A DNA stretch of 64,000 nt from NCBI GenBank assembly GCA_005656395.1, contig SRSI01000010.1, forward strand, positions 1,364,001-1,428,000. Direction: 5' to 3'. Every line of letters begins with the position of its first letter. Within the stretch, counting starts at the first letter, position 1. The translations under genes and the position numbers were made by a program. This stretch comes from Strongyloides papillosus. Lineage: Eukaryota > Nematoda > Chromadorea > Rhabditida > Strongyloididae. Under the pieces are notes generated by a model. It did not search any database, was not told the DNA's origin, and was given only the letters and a program-made list of their open reading frames with translations. Positions 1 to 12,831 of the stretch are shown piece after piece.

Positions 1-280
1 TTTTAAATTTTTTTCAATATCACTAGAAAAGTATTGTATAATCATTATTAATTACTTTATTTTATCATAATATCACTTTTTACTAACAAAAAAGTAGTTT
101 CAAAAATGGCCCTACCGAAAAGGAACAGTACTAATAATTCTTTAAAACGTGTACTATATTCTTTGAACTATTATTTGCAAAACATTTCTATAATTTTAAC
201 AGAAATAATTTTTTATAGAACTTTATATTTTAAATATCTTATATTCACAAATTGTCAAAAGTTAAATGTAAACTAATATT

Positions 281-2212
281 ATGCGGCAAATGGTTCGACT
301 AACAAAAAAAATAATGCGAGTTTTAACATTTGGCAATCATGTATGCTTCGCATTACTTTTTTATCTATGTATATTTGGCATTTTCGCAGTTATTTTTAGT
401 GGAACCTCAAGCAGAGCAAGTCCATTAGATCAAATAAAGTCAGATAGAGATAACGGTAATAATATTAATAAAAATGGTAACAAAGAAAATATGTTTGTTA
501 ATATAGGTTTAAAAGAAGAAAAAAAGAAATATTTTAATTCACTTGAAAATGCAAAATTAAACGGAGAAAAAGAAAGTGAAACTGGAAATCGATCAAAATT
601 AAGTTATAAAAACAATATGACACAAAATATTAAAGAAAATAAGGTGGAGAGAAGTTTTAATGGTAAAAGTAGGAATGATGAATTAAATAATATACGTAAA
701 AATAAATTATTGGATAGAGAAAAACAAGAAACGCTCGAGTATCCTTTGTTATCATCAACTAACACATTCATTCCCATAAAACGATATATTCATTTAGATT
801 TAAAAGGTGGTGTATATAAAATCAATTTTTATAGAAATCTTTTTGAATTTTTTAAAAAAATTGGTTCAAATGGTGTAATACTAGAATGGGAAGATGTATT
901 CCCCTATAAAGGTAATGTAGCTGATGCAGTTAGTGGAGAAGCATACAAACTAGAAGATGTTGAGAGAATTATAAAAATGGCTGTAGATGAATTTAATTTT
1001 GAGGTAATACCTTTAGTTCAAACTTTAGGTCACCTTGAATGGATATTAAAATTAAAGAAGTATTCTCATTTAAAGGAATCATCAAGACATCCACAAACTC
1101 TATGTATTGGTAAAGAAGAAGCATTTGATATAGTAAAAAGTATGATTGATCAAGTGGGAGAAATTCACAATAAATATGGAATGAGATATTTTCATATTGG
1201 AGCAGATGAAGTATTTCAAATGGGAATTTGTCCTGAAACTACAAAAGTTATGAATGAAAACAATTATGATACTGACAAAGTAATGTTATGGCATATTAAA
1301 CGTGTGGCTGAATATGTAAAATCTAAATTTGATGTATCAGTTCTCATATGGCATGATATGTTAATTCAAGTTCCTGAGGAATATTTAAAGCAATTTAAAC
1401 TAACTGAATTGGTAGAACCTGTTCTATGGAGTTACGCAGAAAATTTAGATTACTATTTACCTTTCCAAACATGGTTAGCATTAAAACCATTCAAGAAAGT
1501 TTGGGGAGCCAGTGCTTATAAAGGAGCTGATGGTCCACAGCGTTACACAACGAATGCAGAACATTATATAAAAAATCATGAAAGTTGGATAAAACAAATG
1601 ACAAATGTTTATAAACATTTTGATACTTTTCAAGGACTAATTTTTTGCGGATGGAGTCGATATGATCATATGGCATTACTATCTGAATTAATGCCTATAG
1701 CTTTACCAACCTTAGCTTATAGCATGGAAACAATAACAAAAGGCGAACCATTAAATAATAAATTTCCTAAAAGTGTGAATATTCTGGGTTGCAATGCACC
1801 AACAACACTAACAGATTTTACCTATGGTTGTACATTTCCAGGTCATACAATTTATGAAGCGATAAATGATTTAGGAAAACTTGAAAAACGTTTAACAGAT
1901 TATTTTACTTTAGATCATGAATATGGTGGATGGATGAATGAATATAACATGGAATATAAAATTTCACAACCAATGAGAGAAGAAAAAAGCCGAGAGATTC
2001 TTGGTCAAGAAATTTATTACATAACAGATTTATCAAAAAGACTTCGTTTAGAGATGGAAAAAATATATTCATCTGAGACAATTGATGAATTTTTATATAC
2101 TCATGCACGTCCACTATATAAAAAGTTAACAAAAGCAATACAATTTGCTGATGAAATTCTCAAGTTGGAGACCTTTCCGAAAAGGCCATTTGTTCAATAT
2201 AAAGAGCTTTAA
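281..2212 (+). CDS. Hexosaminidase D-like glycoside hydrolase (GH20), membrane-anchored
   Basis: Single-exon frame of 643 residues from a true ATG. It probably removes terminal N-acetylhexosamine from glycans or glycoproteins. Residues about 21-39 form one hydrophobic segment right after a basic N-terminus, which suggests a type II membrane protein of the Golgi or secretory route. Residues about 45-150 are a polar, Asn/Lys-rich stem. From about residue 165 the protein is a GH20 catalytic domain; HIGADEVFQMG at about 305-315 carries the catalytic Asp309-Glu310 pair of the family. The C-terminal part is helical and charged. It resembles animal hexosaminidase D and the nematode HEX-2 to HEX-5 group more than lysosomal HEXA/B. 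Family call is firm; substrate and exact subgroup are inferred. Confidence 0.88.
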   Translation: MRQMVRLTKKIMRVLTFGNHVCFALLFYLCIFGIFAVIFSGTSSRASPLDQIKSDRDNGNNINKNGNKENMFVNIGLKEEKKKYFNSLENAKLNGEKESETGNRSKLSYKNNMTQNIKENKVERSFNGKSRNDELNNIRKNKLLDREKQETLEYPLLSSTNTFIPIKRYIHLDLKGGVYKINFYRNLFEFFKKIGSNGVILEWEDVFPYKGNVADAVSGEAYKLEDVERIIKMAVDEFNFEVIPLVQTLGHLEWILKLKKYSHLKESSRHPQTLCIGKEEAFDIVKSMIDQVGEIHNKYGMRYFHIGADEVFQMGICPETTKVMNENNYDTDKVMLWHIKRVAEYVKSKFDVSVLIWHDMLIQVPEEYLKQFKLTELVEPVLWSYAENLDYYLPFQTWLALKPFKKVWGASAYKGADGPQRYTTNAEHYIKNHESWIKQMTNVYKHFDTFQGLIFCGWSRYDHMALLSELMPIALPTLAYSMETITKGEPLNNKFPKSVNILGCNAPTTLTDFTYGCTFPGHTIYEAINDLGKLEKRLTDYFTLDHEYGGWMNEYNMEYKISQPMREEKSREILGQEIYYITDLSKRLRLEMEKIYSSETIDEFLYTHARPLYKKLTKAIQFADEILKLETFPKRPFVQYKEL

Positions 2213-3467
2213 TTAAATTAAACCACTTCTTAATTAGTTTTTATATTTAAAATTTTAATTATAAATTCGAAAAAAAAGAAGATACTTTATTTCTCTTCCG
2301 GGTTATATACTTTTCACCAACTTTAAAAATAAAAAATATCTTTTTATAATGTATTCATTTTTCTCATTTTAATAAAGTAGGAATTAACAACAAATTGACG
2401 ATTATTAATATTCAGACAACATAAATGTTAAAAGTATTATCTTTTATTTTCGATAGTCATATAAATTTATTATATATATTTATTAGTGTGTAAAAACCAA
2501 ACGCAAGCATTTCTTAAATTTTCTAAAGATATTTTTATTCCTCTTTCTTATATAATCATAAGACATAATATTTTATAAAATCATATCATAATATCATATT
2601 TATACTATAATTTAGATATTATTTTTAATTTCATCATTCATTACAATATAATATGTTGTTGTTTTTTTTTATTTATTAAGCAAAAAGAAATCCATAATAA
2701 TACATTTTCTGTAATATAAGCAACATTATTGTAATAAAATTCTTTCTATGTTATACTACCATATCTTGAAAAATAGTAGTATTTTTAAAGATTTAAAAAA
2801 GAAAATCGCTCAACTGGGACAAATTTATTTTAAACTCTTGTTTTATTCATTGTGCCTTATAATAGTATGGATACTTTAAAGTATTTGGGTAAATATTTTA
2901 TAAATTATATAATTTTATGATTATTCGACATTCCTGATTTTTTTATTTTTTAATATATTTAATGTACAATAAATTCATAAGCACAATCAAAAATTACAAT
3001 TTTTATAAATTTTTTATCTTAATTATAGGGCAATTAAACCAAGGTGAATGCTAAAAAAATTTTAATGTTATAGGAAGTGTTCCTGTTAAAATACTTTAGT
3101 TTACTTTATTAATTTTTTCAATTATACATAAAGAAGATAAATATATATAAATATTATAGATTTAATTTGGAAAAATATTTGAGAGTAATTTTATTTTAAG
3201 ATAATTAAAAAGGTAATTGTCTAAATTAAATATTTTTCTTTTTAGTGGACATTTTTATTTATTTAGTGTTTTTAATTTATACATTTTTATTATAACATAA
3301 TTTTTCCTCGTTTGTATTTACTTCATTTAAATATATATAACTTAAAAGGATTCAATTGTTATTAAAAATTCCATTTATTTTTAATGATTTATAATTTCAC
3401 AAATATATAGTGTAATTTTCTAATATATTTAATTAACATTTGTTTTGTAAATAGATTTTACAAATTA
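2213..3467. other. Intergenic, AT-rich, no gene seen
   Basis: About 1.25 kb between the convergent hexosaminidase and CHP1-like genes. Only homopolymer runs and short random frames are visible. It should contain the 3' UTRs and poly(A) sites of both neighbours. Confidence 0.6.
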
Positions 3468-4851
3468 TTATGTTAAAAATCTAAAACTCATTTTTTGCTC
3501 GATATCTGTCTTTTCCATTGCATGGCAAAATTCTTCAAATGTTATACTTCCATCTCCATTTTTATCAGCCTCTCTCATAGTCTGTTCAGCTATTCTTTCA
3601 ACCTGATCTTCTTCAACATTTTGCCCAATGATCATTTTGAGAATTTCAGCAAATTCCTCAACGGCTATTGAATTTGATTTATCAAGATCATACATGGTAA
3701 AAGCAACTATAAAAGTAATACATTATTAATTGAGTTGAGCAATTTTCTATTTTGAAAATTTGTAATAAGTAATGTAACAAACTTACACCTCAATTTTGCT
3801 TCTCTGTCATTCCATGGATGTGGTTTATTTTTGTTGATGGGACGAAAATGAGCTAATACTCTAACAAAGTCTTTAAAGTAAAGCCTATCTGTGCAACTGA
3901 AATAGTAATAAAAAAATTTATATTATAGTTTGACGATGATTGAATACTTTGTATTTTTATATAATTATTAGTAAATCTTTATATATTATTTATTGACATT
4001 TTAATTTGCCTTGTCCAAAGATTATTTAAATATAATTTATTCCAATAGATTTTTTAATTTTTGATGGTTTTACAGAGTAAGTAGAAAATTTTCATGTGAA
4101 ATTTATTAATTTCACATATATAGATAATGTTATTTTAAAGAAAACCTTTATTTAGCTAAATATTTTGAAGTTACTTCAATATAATTCCATAACTTTTTTT
4201 TCAAAATGTGTATGGAATTATATCTAAGGTGAATGATAAGCTGGTGTTTATTGAATATTTAACATTCTTATTACTATTATTATACTTAACTTGTCTAGAT
4301 ACATTTTTAAAATATTATAATTATAACTTAATAGTTATATTTAAATATTAACTCAACTACTAATATTAATTTAGCTTACATTTAATTTGTATAAGATTAA
4401 TATATTTTATATAAAAAATTACTATTAGTAATTTTAAAGTAATATGTTATCTAAATAATATTTTTATAGTAGAAAATTTAAGAATATGTTTAAATGTATT
4501 TCATCATAGTATTTCTATATTTCTCAACATAAATTTTATAAAAAAAGAATATTTTATATGCACTTACCAAGCATCTGCAAAAAATGCTTCAATAATTCTT
4601 ACTCCTAATGGGTTGCTTTTTAATTTCTCAACTCTTTTAAAATCTTCACGGCGAATGAATAATTCATTGGTCTCACGATTTCTAGCCCTTGCAAGCTCTA
4701 CGAATCGGTAATGTAGAAGTTTTATTGAATCTTTTGATACTTTAAAGATAAATAATAAATTTTAATTTGTTTATGAAAACTTACAACCACTAGCTCCTTC
4801 AAGATCACTGAGTTCAGTTGGGGACAGTTGATGAGAACTTCCTGATCCCAT
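3468..4851 (-). CDS. CHP1: Calcineurin B homologous protein (CHP1 type), EF-hand
   Basis: Four exons on the minus strand: 4785-4851, 4568-4739, 3787-3896 and 3468-3706. They join in frame to 195 residues, the same length as vertebrate CHP1. The start MGSGSS is an N-myristoylation signal. The protein has four EF-hand units; the last two are canonical calcium loops (DLDKSNSIAVEEF and DKNGDGSITFEEF), while the first two are degenerate, as in CHP proteins. The ending EQKMSFRFLT matches the CHP signature. The family binds and activates Na+/H+ exchangers and serves membrane traffic; the C. elegans counterpart is PBO-1. The penultimate exon ends in two adjacent Cys just before TDRLYF, an unusual spot. 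Convergent with the upstream hexosaminidase. Confidence 0.9.
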
Positions 4852-5739
4852 TATTTTTCTAAAAACTAAAATTTACATTAGTAAAATTTAGAAAGAATAA
4901 TATTCTTTGTCAAGTGAAATTTTGCTTTATAATACTTCTAAATGAAAATTTATCATTATTATTATATAAAAATGCTTTTATTGTTTGGTCGTAATTTAGT
5001 ATTACCTTATTTTATTACTACATTATGACTAATAAAATGATAACGAAATTTTTAATACTTTAATTCCTTATCAGCCAATTAGTCTTTAATTATTATCGTT
5101 ATTTTTCCGGAGATTTAGAATTTTATCTCAAATGTTGTTTTTACAGATTTTTTTAGATCTTTCCTTCTTACTAATATATTATTAATGATAATTTTTTTAT
5201 AAGAAATGTTTATCATCATATTTTTAACATAAAAAATAAATCCTAGTTTTATCTATATCATTGAAATTTAATATCTTTATTTTAAAAATTATTATATATA
5301 TTTTCGATTACATTATCCATCATGTTTCTTCTTTAAAATTTCTTTTTTACAAAAAAAAAGATTAAAAAGGAAGTGTTTTAAGTTGAGAAAAATTTTATAT
5401 AAAGAATCAATTTACACTTTAAAATAATAATATGTTAGACTTTAAAATGTTGGCATAATATTCTAATATGTAAATAAAGGTAATTTTAATAACCTTTTTT
5501 AAGTCTTTCTAATAGAAAAGTATACTTTAGTAAATTATAATAACAACAATAAAACAAAGAATATACTTTAAATTGAATTTTTTTCTGTCATTTATTATGA
5601 TTGTTAGATGGAAAATATAATAATATTCTCAACATTATTAAATAAAATTAACGATCATCTTTTATAATGTGTATAATTTTTTCTTATTTTACTTGTGACT
5701 ATAATTCTTATTTTTTTAGTTAAAATTTAATATGCTCAA
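4852..5739. other. Intergenic, shared upstream region of two divergent genes
   Basis: About 0.9 kb between the starts of the CHP1-like gene (leftward) and the small membrane protein gene (rightward), so it should hold both promoters. No clear TATA box or other motif stands out in the AT-rich sequence. A run of T ending TTTTTAG lies about 20 bases before the right-hand start and could be a splice or trans-splice acceptor. Confidence 0.5.
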
Positions 5740-6072
5740 ATGCCACGACATTGTGCACCATTCTGTCGAGGTCCGGACAAACGTGATTTCATGGATATCC
5801 ATCCCGAAAAGACAGCTGATGACTTTTATAAAAAATATGACCCTATGATTGGTATTGGTACAGCAGCAATTCTTATTGCTTTTTTTTTATTAATAACAAT
5901 AAAATCTTTTACCAGATACATTATTCGAAAAATTAAACAATATAATTTTAACCAGGAATTGAAAGCACAATCAAAGTGTATAGATATAGCAAATGAAGGA
6001 GAAATTAAGAACTATGAATCGAAAAATTCGGAAAACAGCATGATGGGTAATGGTGTTGTAGAATTATGTTGA
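5740..6072 (+). CDS. Orphan small single-pass membrane protein
   Basis: Frame of 110 residues starting MPRHCAPFC. I do not recognise the family. It has a short Cys-containing N-terminus (Cys5 and Cys9), a polar stretch with DDFYKKYDP, one hydrophobic helix at about residues 37-57 (IGIGTAAILIAFFLLITI), then a basic stretch (RYIIRKIKQ) and a polar tail. The positive charges after the helix favour an N-out, C-in topology. An upstream ATG at 5731 in another frame opens a roughly 38-codon overlapping frame, so leaky scanning would be needed unless trans-splicing trims the leader. The size, helix and flanking charges support a real gene; function is unknown and it may be restricted to nematodes. 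Confidence 0.6.
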   Translation: MPRHCAPFCRGPDKRDFMDIHPEKTADDFYKKYDPMIGIGTAAILIAFFLLITIKSFTRYIIRKIKQYNFNQELKAQSKCIDIANEGEIKNYESKNSENSMMGNGVVELC

Positions 6073-6167
6073 TAAATTCATATTATAATATGTAAATATT
6101 TATAAATAATAAAAGTTATTTAAGAAAAATATAAGGCATTAAAATACTACTAAATATTTATTTATAT

Positions 6168-7240
6168 TTAAAGAATCGCCATATTGAGTAAATACTTGGG
6201 ACGTGTTTTAACAATTTTTTTAAGCTCTTAAAATAAAATTAAAAAATAAAAAATTACTTACCATTTAGAATATTAGGAAAATCATTTATCTGACATTTTC
6301 TACTTTTCCATATTCTATAAAACATAATCCATATACCACGATATATGCCATTTACAACAGAAATGTATGTTTTCTCTTTTTCTGCAAGTTTTTTTAATTT
6401 TCCTCTATAAAGTCTATCAATAATAATTTTTGTAAAATTTAATCCAACAATTGCAAATGGAAAGTTATGTATTTCGTCCTGACTCAGTTTGATAATATCT
6501 TCTTTTATACTTTCTGATAATCCACTACTTACTAGAAATAATATCTGACACAAACCGAAAATACCACATCCACGAAAATCTGTTGGTGGATCATGAGATT
6601 GAAATCCAATATCCTCCCAATGTTTTCCATATCTTGGTACACCTTTTCTATTATTATGCTTTTCATTTAAATTACAGCATTTATAAACGGAGCTTAATAT
6701 TTCCCAATGTATAGGATTTTCATCTGAATATTGAGAAAAGGATAAAGCTAAAATTAAAATTTTTTCTTCCTCTAATTGATAGTTTTTTTCGTTATTCTCC
6801 ATACTACTTCTATCATTTGAAGGAGGATTCCAACAGCATCTTAAGACCCATTTAAGCGATATTGCACTTAAAAATATTTTATATTTACTTGGAGTTATTT
6901 CATTATCAGTGTATTGTTTTATTATTTCTTTTGCTTTTAATTTCTCATCCTTTAAATCTTGGTTTATTAACTTATACCAAATAGACATAAAATAACTAAT
7001 CGGTATATGACTTTCTGATTCTTCATAATAACTGGAAGCGCGAGAGTTCACCTCCTTTGAAACAGATATAGAAGTTTTACCTTTTGGAGTGTTCAAAATT
7101 TCATTAGAATTTATGGAAAGTCTAACTGATGATTCAAAAATTGTTTTATCATCTAGTAAATTTTTATTTTTTTCAGACATTACATCATTATTGCATGAAC
7201 TAAGGGATGATAGATTAGGAGTATTAGTTTTAAAAGACAT
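6168..7240 (-). CDS. ELMO domain-containing protein (ELMOD-like)
   Basis: Two exons, 6262-7240 and 6168-6226. The donor G|GTAAG at 6261 joins a 35-base intron to a short last exon that ends NMAIL and a TAA, giving 345 residues. The N-terminal 80 residues are Ser/Asn-rich and probably disordered. From about residue 85 the protein is helical. The segment HWEDIGFQSHDPPTDFRG at about 205-225 is the hallmark of the ELMO domain, including the Arg used by ELMOD proteins for GTPase activation. ELMOD1-3 act as GAPs for Arl2 and Arf-family GTPases; ELMO1-3 instead have extra armadillo and PH parts that are missing here. Membership is firm; which GTPase it serves is not visible. Convergent with the small membrane protein gene, 95 bases apart. 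Confidence 0.85.
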
Positions 7241-9773
7241 TGTAAAATTTATGTTGTTTATGATTGATATACTAAAAAGTTAAATCTAGAAATATAATAA
7301 AAATACCTTTACTTTTAAATATATAAATTTGATTATATAGAATTTAAATCAAAATAACAATATTTGAATTTATTGTATTATTATATAAATGTAAGTATTT
7401 TTTTTTAATGAAAATTAATTACTTTTTTTTAACTTGTATATATTTCTATAATGTATATATCAGTTCTATTAATTGTTTATTTAAGTTCTAACTTTTTTTC
7501 TATATAATTACAGTAGAAACTTTCAAGAAAAAACCAATATAGATAAATAATATTATTTAGTTATTTTAAAAAAAATAAAGGATAAACAGCACAATATAGT
7601 AGAAATATGATATAATGGTTAAATTATCATATATAAACTTGGAAATAATAATAACATCAAAATGTAAAGGAAATATGCAAAGTAATGTCATGGCAACGAT
7701 GGGTATGGTGTTATTTATTAATTATTTATTTTGTATTAATTTAAATAATTTTATTCACCATTAAATAATACTCACTATTTTTAAGTAAAAAAAATTAAAA
7801 CAATTCAAAAATATAGACGAATTAATAAGTAACTTATTTAATAATTTTAAATATCTCTTCTTTATAATAATTAAAAGCATCCAAAATTACTTTAGATATA
7901 AAAAATTCCTGTCAAAAAGTAATCAACCTTTAGATATAAACTATAATGTAATAAAAAAAGAAATTATATGATAATACAATGCAAAATTATTTTTAAATTA
8001 TTTGATAAGTGATACACAGATTTTATATAAAATTATGGGAAGATATTCTTAAAGCTACACCATTATGCAAGTAGTTATGAACACATTATAGCAAATAAAT
8101 TCTAAAATAATAATTTCGAATTATTTGCTGTAATTCTTAAATTACATATAAAAAATGTTTTGGAAACTTAAGTAATTATTTATAAAAATATTTAAAAATA
8201 CAATTTCTTATCTTTATATCCTATATGACTAAATTTTTATCTGATGTTAAAGTAATGAAATTAATTAGGCTTTCATTACTTTATAGAAAGTGCGAAAACA
8301 GTCGTGTAAATCCATTTTAGATGTCTAAATATGAAAATTGTAAAGATGTTGTAAAAAATTAAATTATGCTGGAGTTATAATAAACATTTTAGGTGTGATT
8401 TGAAGATACATTAAAAAATGACAACTTATCAAATATTAAAATTAAATATTTTCCATTTTAAATCATATCCATAACTTTTTTGTTTACTATCCATTTAGAA
8501 ATCTTAATAGTGTTTTTAAAGAATATAAAATTACCAGATATTCCTTAATAGATGAGAGTCGAATATTTATATATAATATACTTACTATTTTTATAAATAA
8601 TAAGAATAATGTTGCATTATAAACTAAATTCTATAATACAAGACAAAAAATTTATAGTTTTAAATGATGAAATATTAAATATATTAATTAAGTTATTTTA
8701 ATACTTGTTATCAAGATAGAAAACAAATTTAAACAGATATGAATTTCTTTCTTATAAAAATTTTCATATTACAAAATTTAATATTTATGACTTTAGAAGT
8801 ATTAAAATATCTCCATTAACAATTTGATATGTAATAAATATTCTGATAATAATAAGCAGATGTTGCATTTTTAAATTAATCCTTTACTTTTTGGAATCTT
8901 TATTGTTTTATTTCATTTTTCCATAAATTTTAAAATAGAAACATAAAGAATTATAAATTAATAAAATTTAAAAAGAATTCCACAAAAACTGTATTGTCCC
9001 AAGAAAAATGTCCTGGAGAAATGTATACACCTTTTGTAAATTTAAAATGATTTAAAAGTAAAAATAATATGAATTTCCTCTCGACCTAAATAAATATTCT
9101 TTGAATTCGCATTTTTTTACAATTTTTTTTTACGTAACTTCTAAATTTTTGTGCAAAATATATAAATCCCCTTAGATACTTTTCATTTAATTAAAGAAAG
9201 AAAATTCTAACCTAGTGTTATTGTATTTAATTCTCCAGAGATGATTTAGAATGATGTTTATCAAAAAATTGTTAAATTTTAGGCATTAAATTTGAAACAA
9301 AAATACTTTTGTATTACATTAAAAATAATGATTATCATTCTAGGAAATTCAAAAGAAATTGTCATTCTAATTTTAAATACCCATATTTAAAGATAACATA
9401 TATTTATTTCTTTTTTATATTTACTTTATAGTTGATATCTATTGATAAATTGTATACCTATTAATTATCAAACATTTTAATTTATATTATACGAATATTT
9501 TATATATAACTTTAAATCGGTCATACTTTCATTCTTTAAAATATTTGATTTTTTAAACAATTGTTTCTTATTTAATTGTCTAGTTAAATACTCACATTAT
9601 CTTTTTACAAATAAACTACTTAGAATATTAAACAAATTTAAAAGCACGTGGCGTTCTATGATAATAATATTAAGGTGAAATTTTGTTATACATACTTTAG
9701 TGTAAAAATGTTTTAAATTCTTTCAATGAATATTTTTCTCAAATAAAATATCATATTTTTATATTTTAGTAAA
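7241..9773. other. Intergenic, 2.5 kb, no gene seen
   Basis: Long AT-rich stretch between two divergent genes (ELMO-domain protein and sideroflexin). All frames are closed by frequent stops. No tRNA, repeat array or transposon end was recognised. The last bases before the sideroflexin ATG read TATTTTAG, an acceptor-like site. Confidence 0.6.
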
Positions 9774-10829
9774 ATGTCCGAACTTGTCTACACACTAGTA
9801 AATCGTCCAGATATTACAAAACCAAGATATGATCAATCAACATATATTAACCGTGCTCGTCATTTTTTTGCAATAACAAATCCACTAAATCTTTTGGTTT
9901 CTGATAAAAAGTTAGATGAATGCAAAGTTGTTGTTGACAATTACAAAAAAGGTATTGTTTCGGACAAATTAACAGTAGATGAATTATGGAAAGCAAAAAC
10001 AATATATGACTCTGCTTTTCACGCAGAGACTGGAGAAAAAACTTTTATCTTAGGTAGAATGTCTAGTCAAATGCCAATGAATATGGTTATAACTGGAGGA
10101 CTACTAGCATTTTATAAAACAACACCTAGTGTCATTTTTTGGCAATGGGCAAATCAAAGTTATAATGCCATTGTTAACTATTGTAACAGAAGTGGTGGTA
10201 AGACTGATGAAAATGGAGTAGAAGATAACGGAGTTAATACAATTCTTTCAAGTTATTGTGCTGCTACAGGTGGTGCTTTATCAGCTGCTTTAGGATTAAA
10301 TGCCATAGTCAAAAGATCGGTAAATATTTTTGTAGTATTTCTTGTAATTTAAATAATAATTATGTTTTAGAATTTCCCACCTATAGTTGGACGATTAGTA
10401 CCATTTGCTGCTGTAGCACTAGCAAACTCAATCAATATCCCCATGATGAGACAAAAAGAATTTACAGATGGAATTAAACTAGTTGATGAAAATGGTACCC
10501 AAGTAGGAACATCTACAAAAGTTGCTAGATATGCCATTCCAATGGTAATATTTTCAAGGGTAGCAATGGCCACACCATATATGTTAGCAACACCATTATG
10601 TATGCAAAAAATTGAAAAAACTTCCTGGTTCCAAAGAAATAAATGGTCATCTTTACCTATACAAATTGCTATCTGCGGAGCCATCCTCCTATTTTCTACT
10701 CCTTTGTGTTGTGCCATATTTCCACAATTATCAAGTATCGAAGTCTCAGCACTAGAACCTGAAGTAAGAAAGAAAATTGAAAGTTTACCAAATCCTCCTA
10801 AAGTTGTTTACTACAACAAAGGACTATAA
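9774..10829 (+). CDS. SFXN: Sideroflexin (mitochondrial serine/amino acid transporter family)
   Basis: Two exons, 9774-10319 and 10371-10829, with a 51-base intron in phase 0, give 334 residues, close to the usual 320-325. Sideroflexins are multi-pass inner-mitochondrial-membrane carriers; SFXN1/3 import serine for one-carbon metabolism. The N-terminal soluble part carries the family pattern of an early Arg-containing stretch followed by ITNPLNL, and the second half contains the hydrophobic segments including PMMRQKE and [16 protein letters not shown], which are diagnostic. The acceptor-like TTTTAG directly before the ATG suggests a trans-spliced leader. Assignment to SFXN1/3 versus SFXN2 is not resolved. 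Confidence 0.9.
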
Positions 10830-10998
10830 TTCTTTTTACTATCATTTTAATTTCACTTTTAAAGGAATTTTCTTTTAGAGTTACTTTACTTCACTAAAGA
10901 AAAAATCATTTTACATATATACTTTTTATACTTAGAATAGTTAATATACTTATTTTAAAAATAATCGAGTATTATTTCTCTATAAATTATGGATATAG

Positions 10999-11778
10999 TT
11001 ACTTACTAAACCAAATTGTTAGTAAAATAATAAATATTAACACAGCAAAAAAGATAAATAGAAGTAATTGTTTTTGCCTCGCTTTTTGTTGGTAGTGTAA
11101 GGCTTGTTGGACATTTGCACTTCCCTGTTCAACATATATTTGTGCGGAATCAATGTTGTCTTCGATAGAATCAACCATATCCCCTTGTTCATGTACAAGT
11201 TTGGCTAAATCTTTAAAGATTTGATTCACATCACTTATATCCTCTTCAAGTTGCTGTAATGCTAATTGCCTTTGCCTAATTTCTTCGATTTGTTGTTGTT
11301 TTTGTTGTATTTGCTCATGTGACATTTGTTGTGATGAGAATGGGTTTAAATCGGAGGAATCGGTAGTGATTTGGTTAACATTTTCTAGTTCATATTCGTT
11401 AATTTTCCCTTTTTCCTTGACTGCAGCTTTTCGCTGAGCATCCTGAAGAAGGTTTAATGTTGACATCAAACTGTCCATTAAAATTTCCCTTTTTTGTTTC
11501 AAAATATGATTGCCATTACTTAGACTTACTAAGTTTTTCATCATATTGTTTGTAGACTTTGATAATGCATTGGATCTTTGAATAAGTTCATTTAACTCAG
11601 ATTCATTTATAGTTGTATCGGCTGGTGTACCAATTTTTTCAACGACTTGATTCAAAAGATGAACTAAAATAAGTTGATTAACGTGTTAAAAAAACTTCCC
11701 CTTACCATTATGCTCAATTTTTTTAATGTTCAAATTTATTGACTGATATAATTCATCAAATTGATTGTGTGTTGTCAT
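10999..11778 (-). CDS. Syntaxin 7/12-type endosomal Qa-SNARE
   Basis: Two exons, 11706-11778 and 10999-11663, joined in phase 1, give 245 residues. The N-terminal half is a helical Habc-like region ending QRKAAVKEK, as in syntaxin 7. The SNARE motif lies at about 150-215 and includes the family stretch EDISDVNQIFKDLAKLVHEQ followed by DMVDSIEDN; the central Gln of the zero layer fits a Qa-SNARE. One C-terminal transmembrane helix (LLLFIFFAVLIFIILLTIW) ends three residues before the stop, giving a tail-anchored protein. Syntaxin 7/12 drive fusion at early and late endosomes. The stop codon sits inside AGTAAGTAA, a good splice-donor match, so a longer alternative tail is possible, but the present ending fits the family. 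Confidence 0.88.
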
Positions 11779-12831
11779 AGTCAATCCTGTTGCGCGTTCA
11801 ATAGTAAATAAATAACTTTAATTTGGTATTGTAAATAAATTTTTGGCTACAAACAAATAACAAGAAATAGTATGTTGTCTTTTTTCCAAATATAAAAACA
11901 AAGTTGACGTTTTAAGATACCAAATACATAGAACATTTTTATAATGAAAATAAATTAAGTTGTCTTTCTCAAGGAGTTTAAATATTCAAGATTAGTTATA
12001 CCTAGGATAATGCCTTTTAATATATATATACACTTTTCATGATAATGATATTATTATATATTTACGAAAACAATTTAATATATTTATCCAATATTGTTTG
12101 GTCTCGTTGCAATGTTCTTTTTATTTGAATAACTATGATAAAATCATAAAAAAATAAAAATTTTTAGTAAAGGCAGGGAATTTATGGTAGTTTTTTTTTT
12201 AATTTTATATAAAGTACACAGAAAATCTAAACACATGTCGGTTTGACGCATACGTTTTATATAAAAAATGGGTTCTTTTGATAGAAATTTATAGTCTATG
12301 ATTTTATCCATTTTGCACATACATTCCATCTCATTTTTTTATGGTCAATCAAATCGGCATGTTTAGGGTTTTTGTGTAGCTAAATATAATTATAATAAAA
12401 AAAATAAATAATTGTTTTGGAAAATTTAGCTTAATATTATTAAAAAGTCCATTTTATAATATATAATTCGTATACAGAGTAGTGTATAAGCAGAAACAGT
12501 AAAATTGCTATAATTGTACTATTAATATTATAAAAATAAAACTTTATAAAAATCTCAAAAAAATTGGTTCATTTATAGTAACATTTATAATTTTCAATTA
12601 TTTAACTAGTTCAAAGCATAAAAAAATTCTTTCAAATTATTTTTATAAATATAAAAATTAATTATTACTTCTAAATATATGTCTGTTTATTTACGATAGT
12701 AAAATTTCTTTCCATATTGTATAGTAATTTATTTTATTTGACACAATAATGAATAAAAACACTATGCTAATTATCTAATTACTTTGTACTAATAAATATC
12801 TTAACAAGCCCATATAAATATTATTGCCAAA
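11779..12831. other. Intergenic between divergent genes
   Basis: About 1 kb upstream of both the syntaxin gene and the orphan secreted protein gene. A 61-codon minus-strand frame at 12144-12329 shows only random AT-rich codons and no splice context. No other feature seen. Confidence 0.5.
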
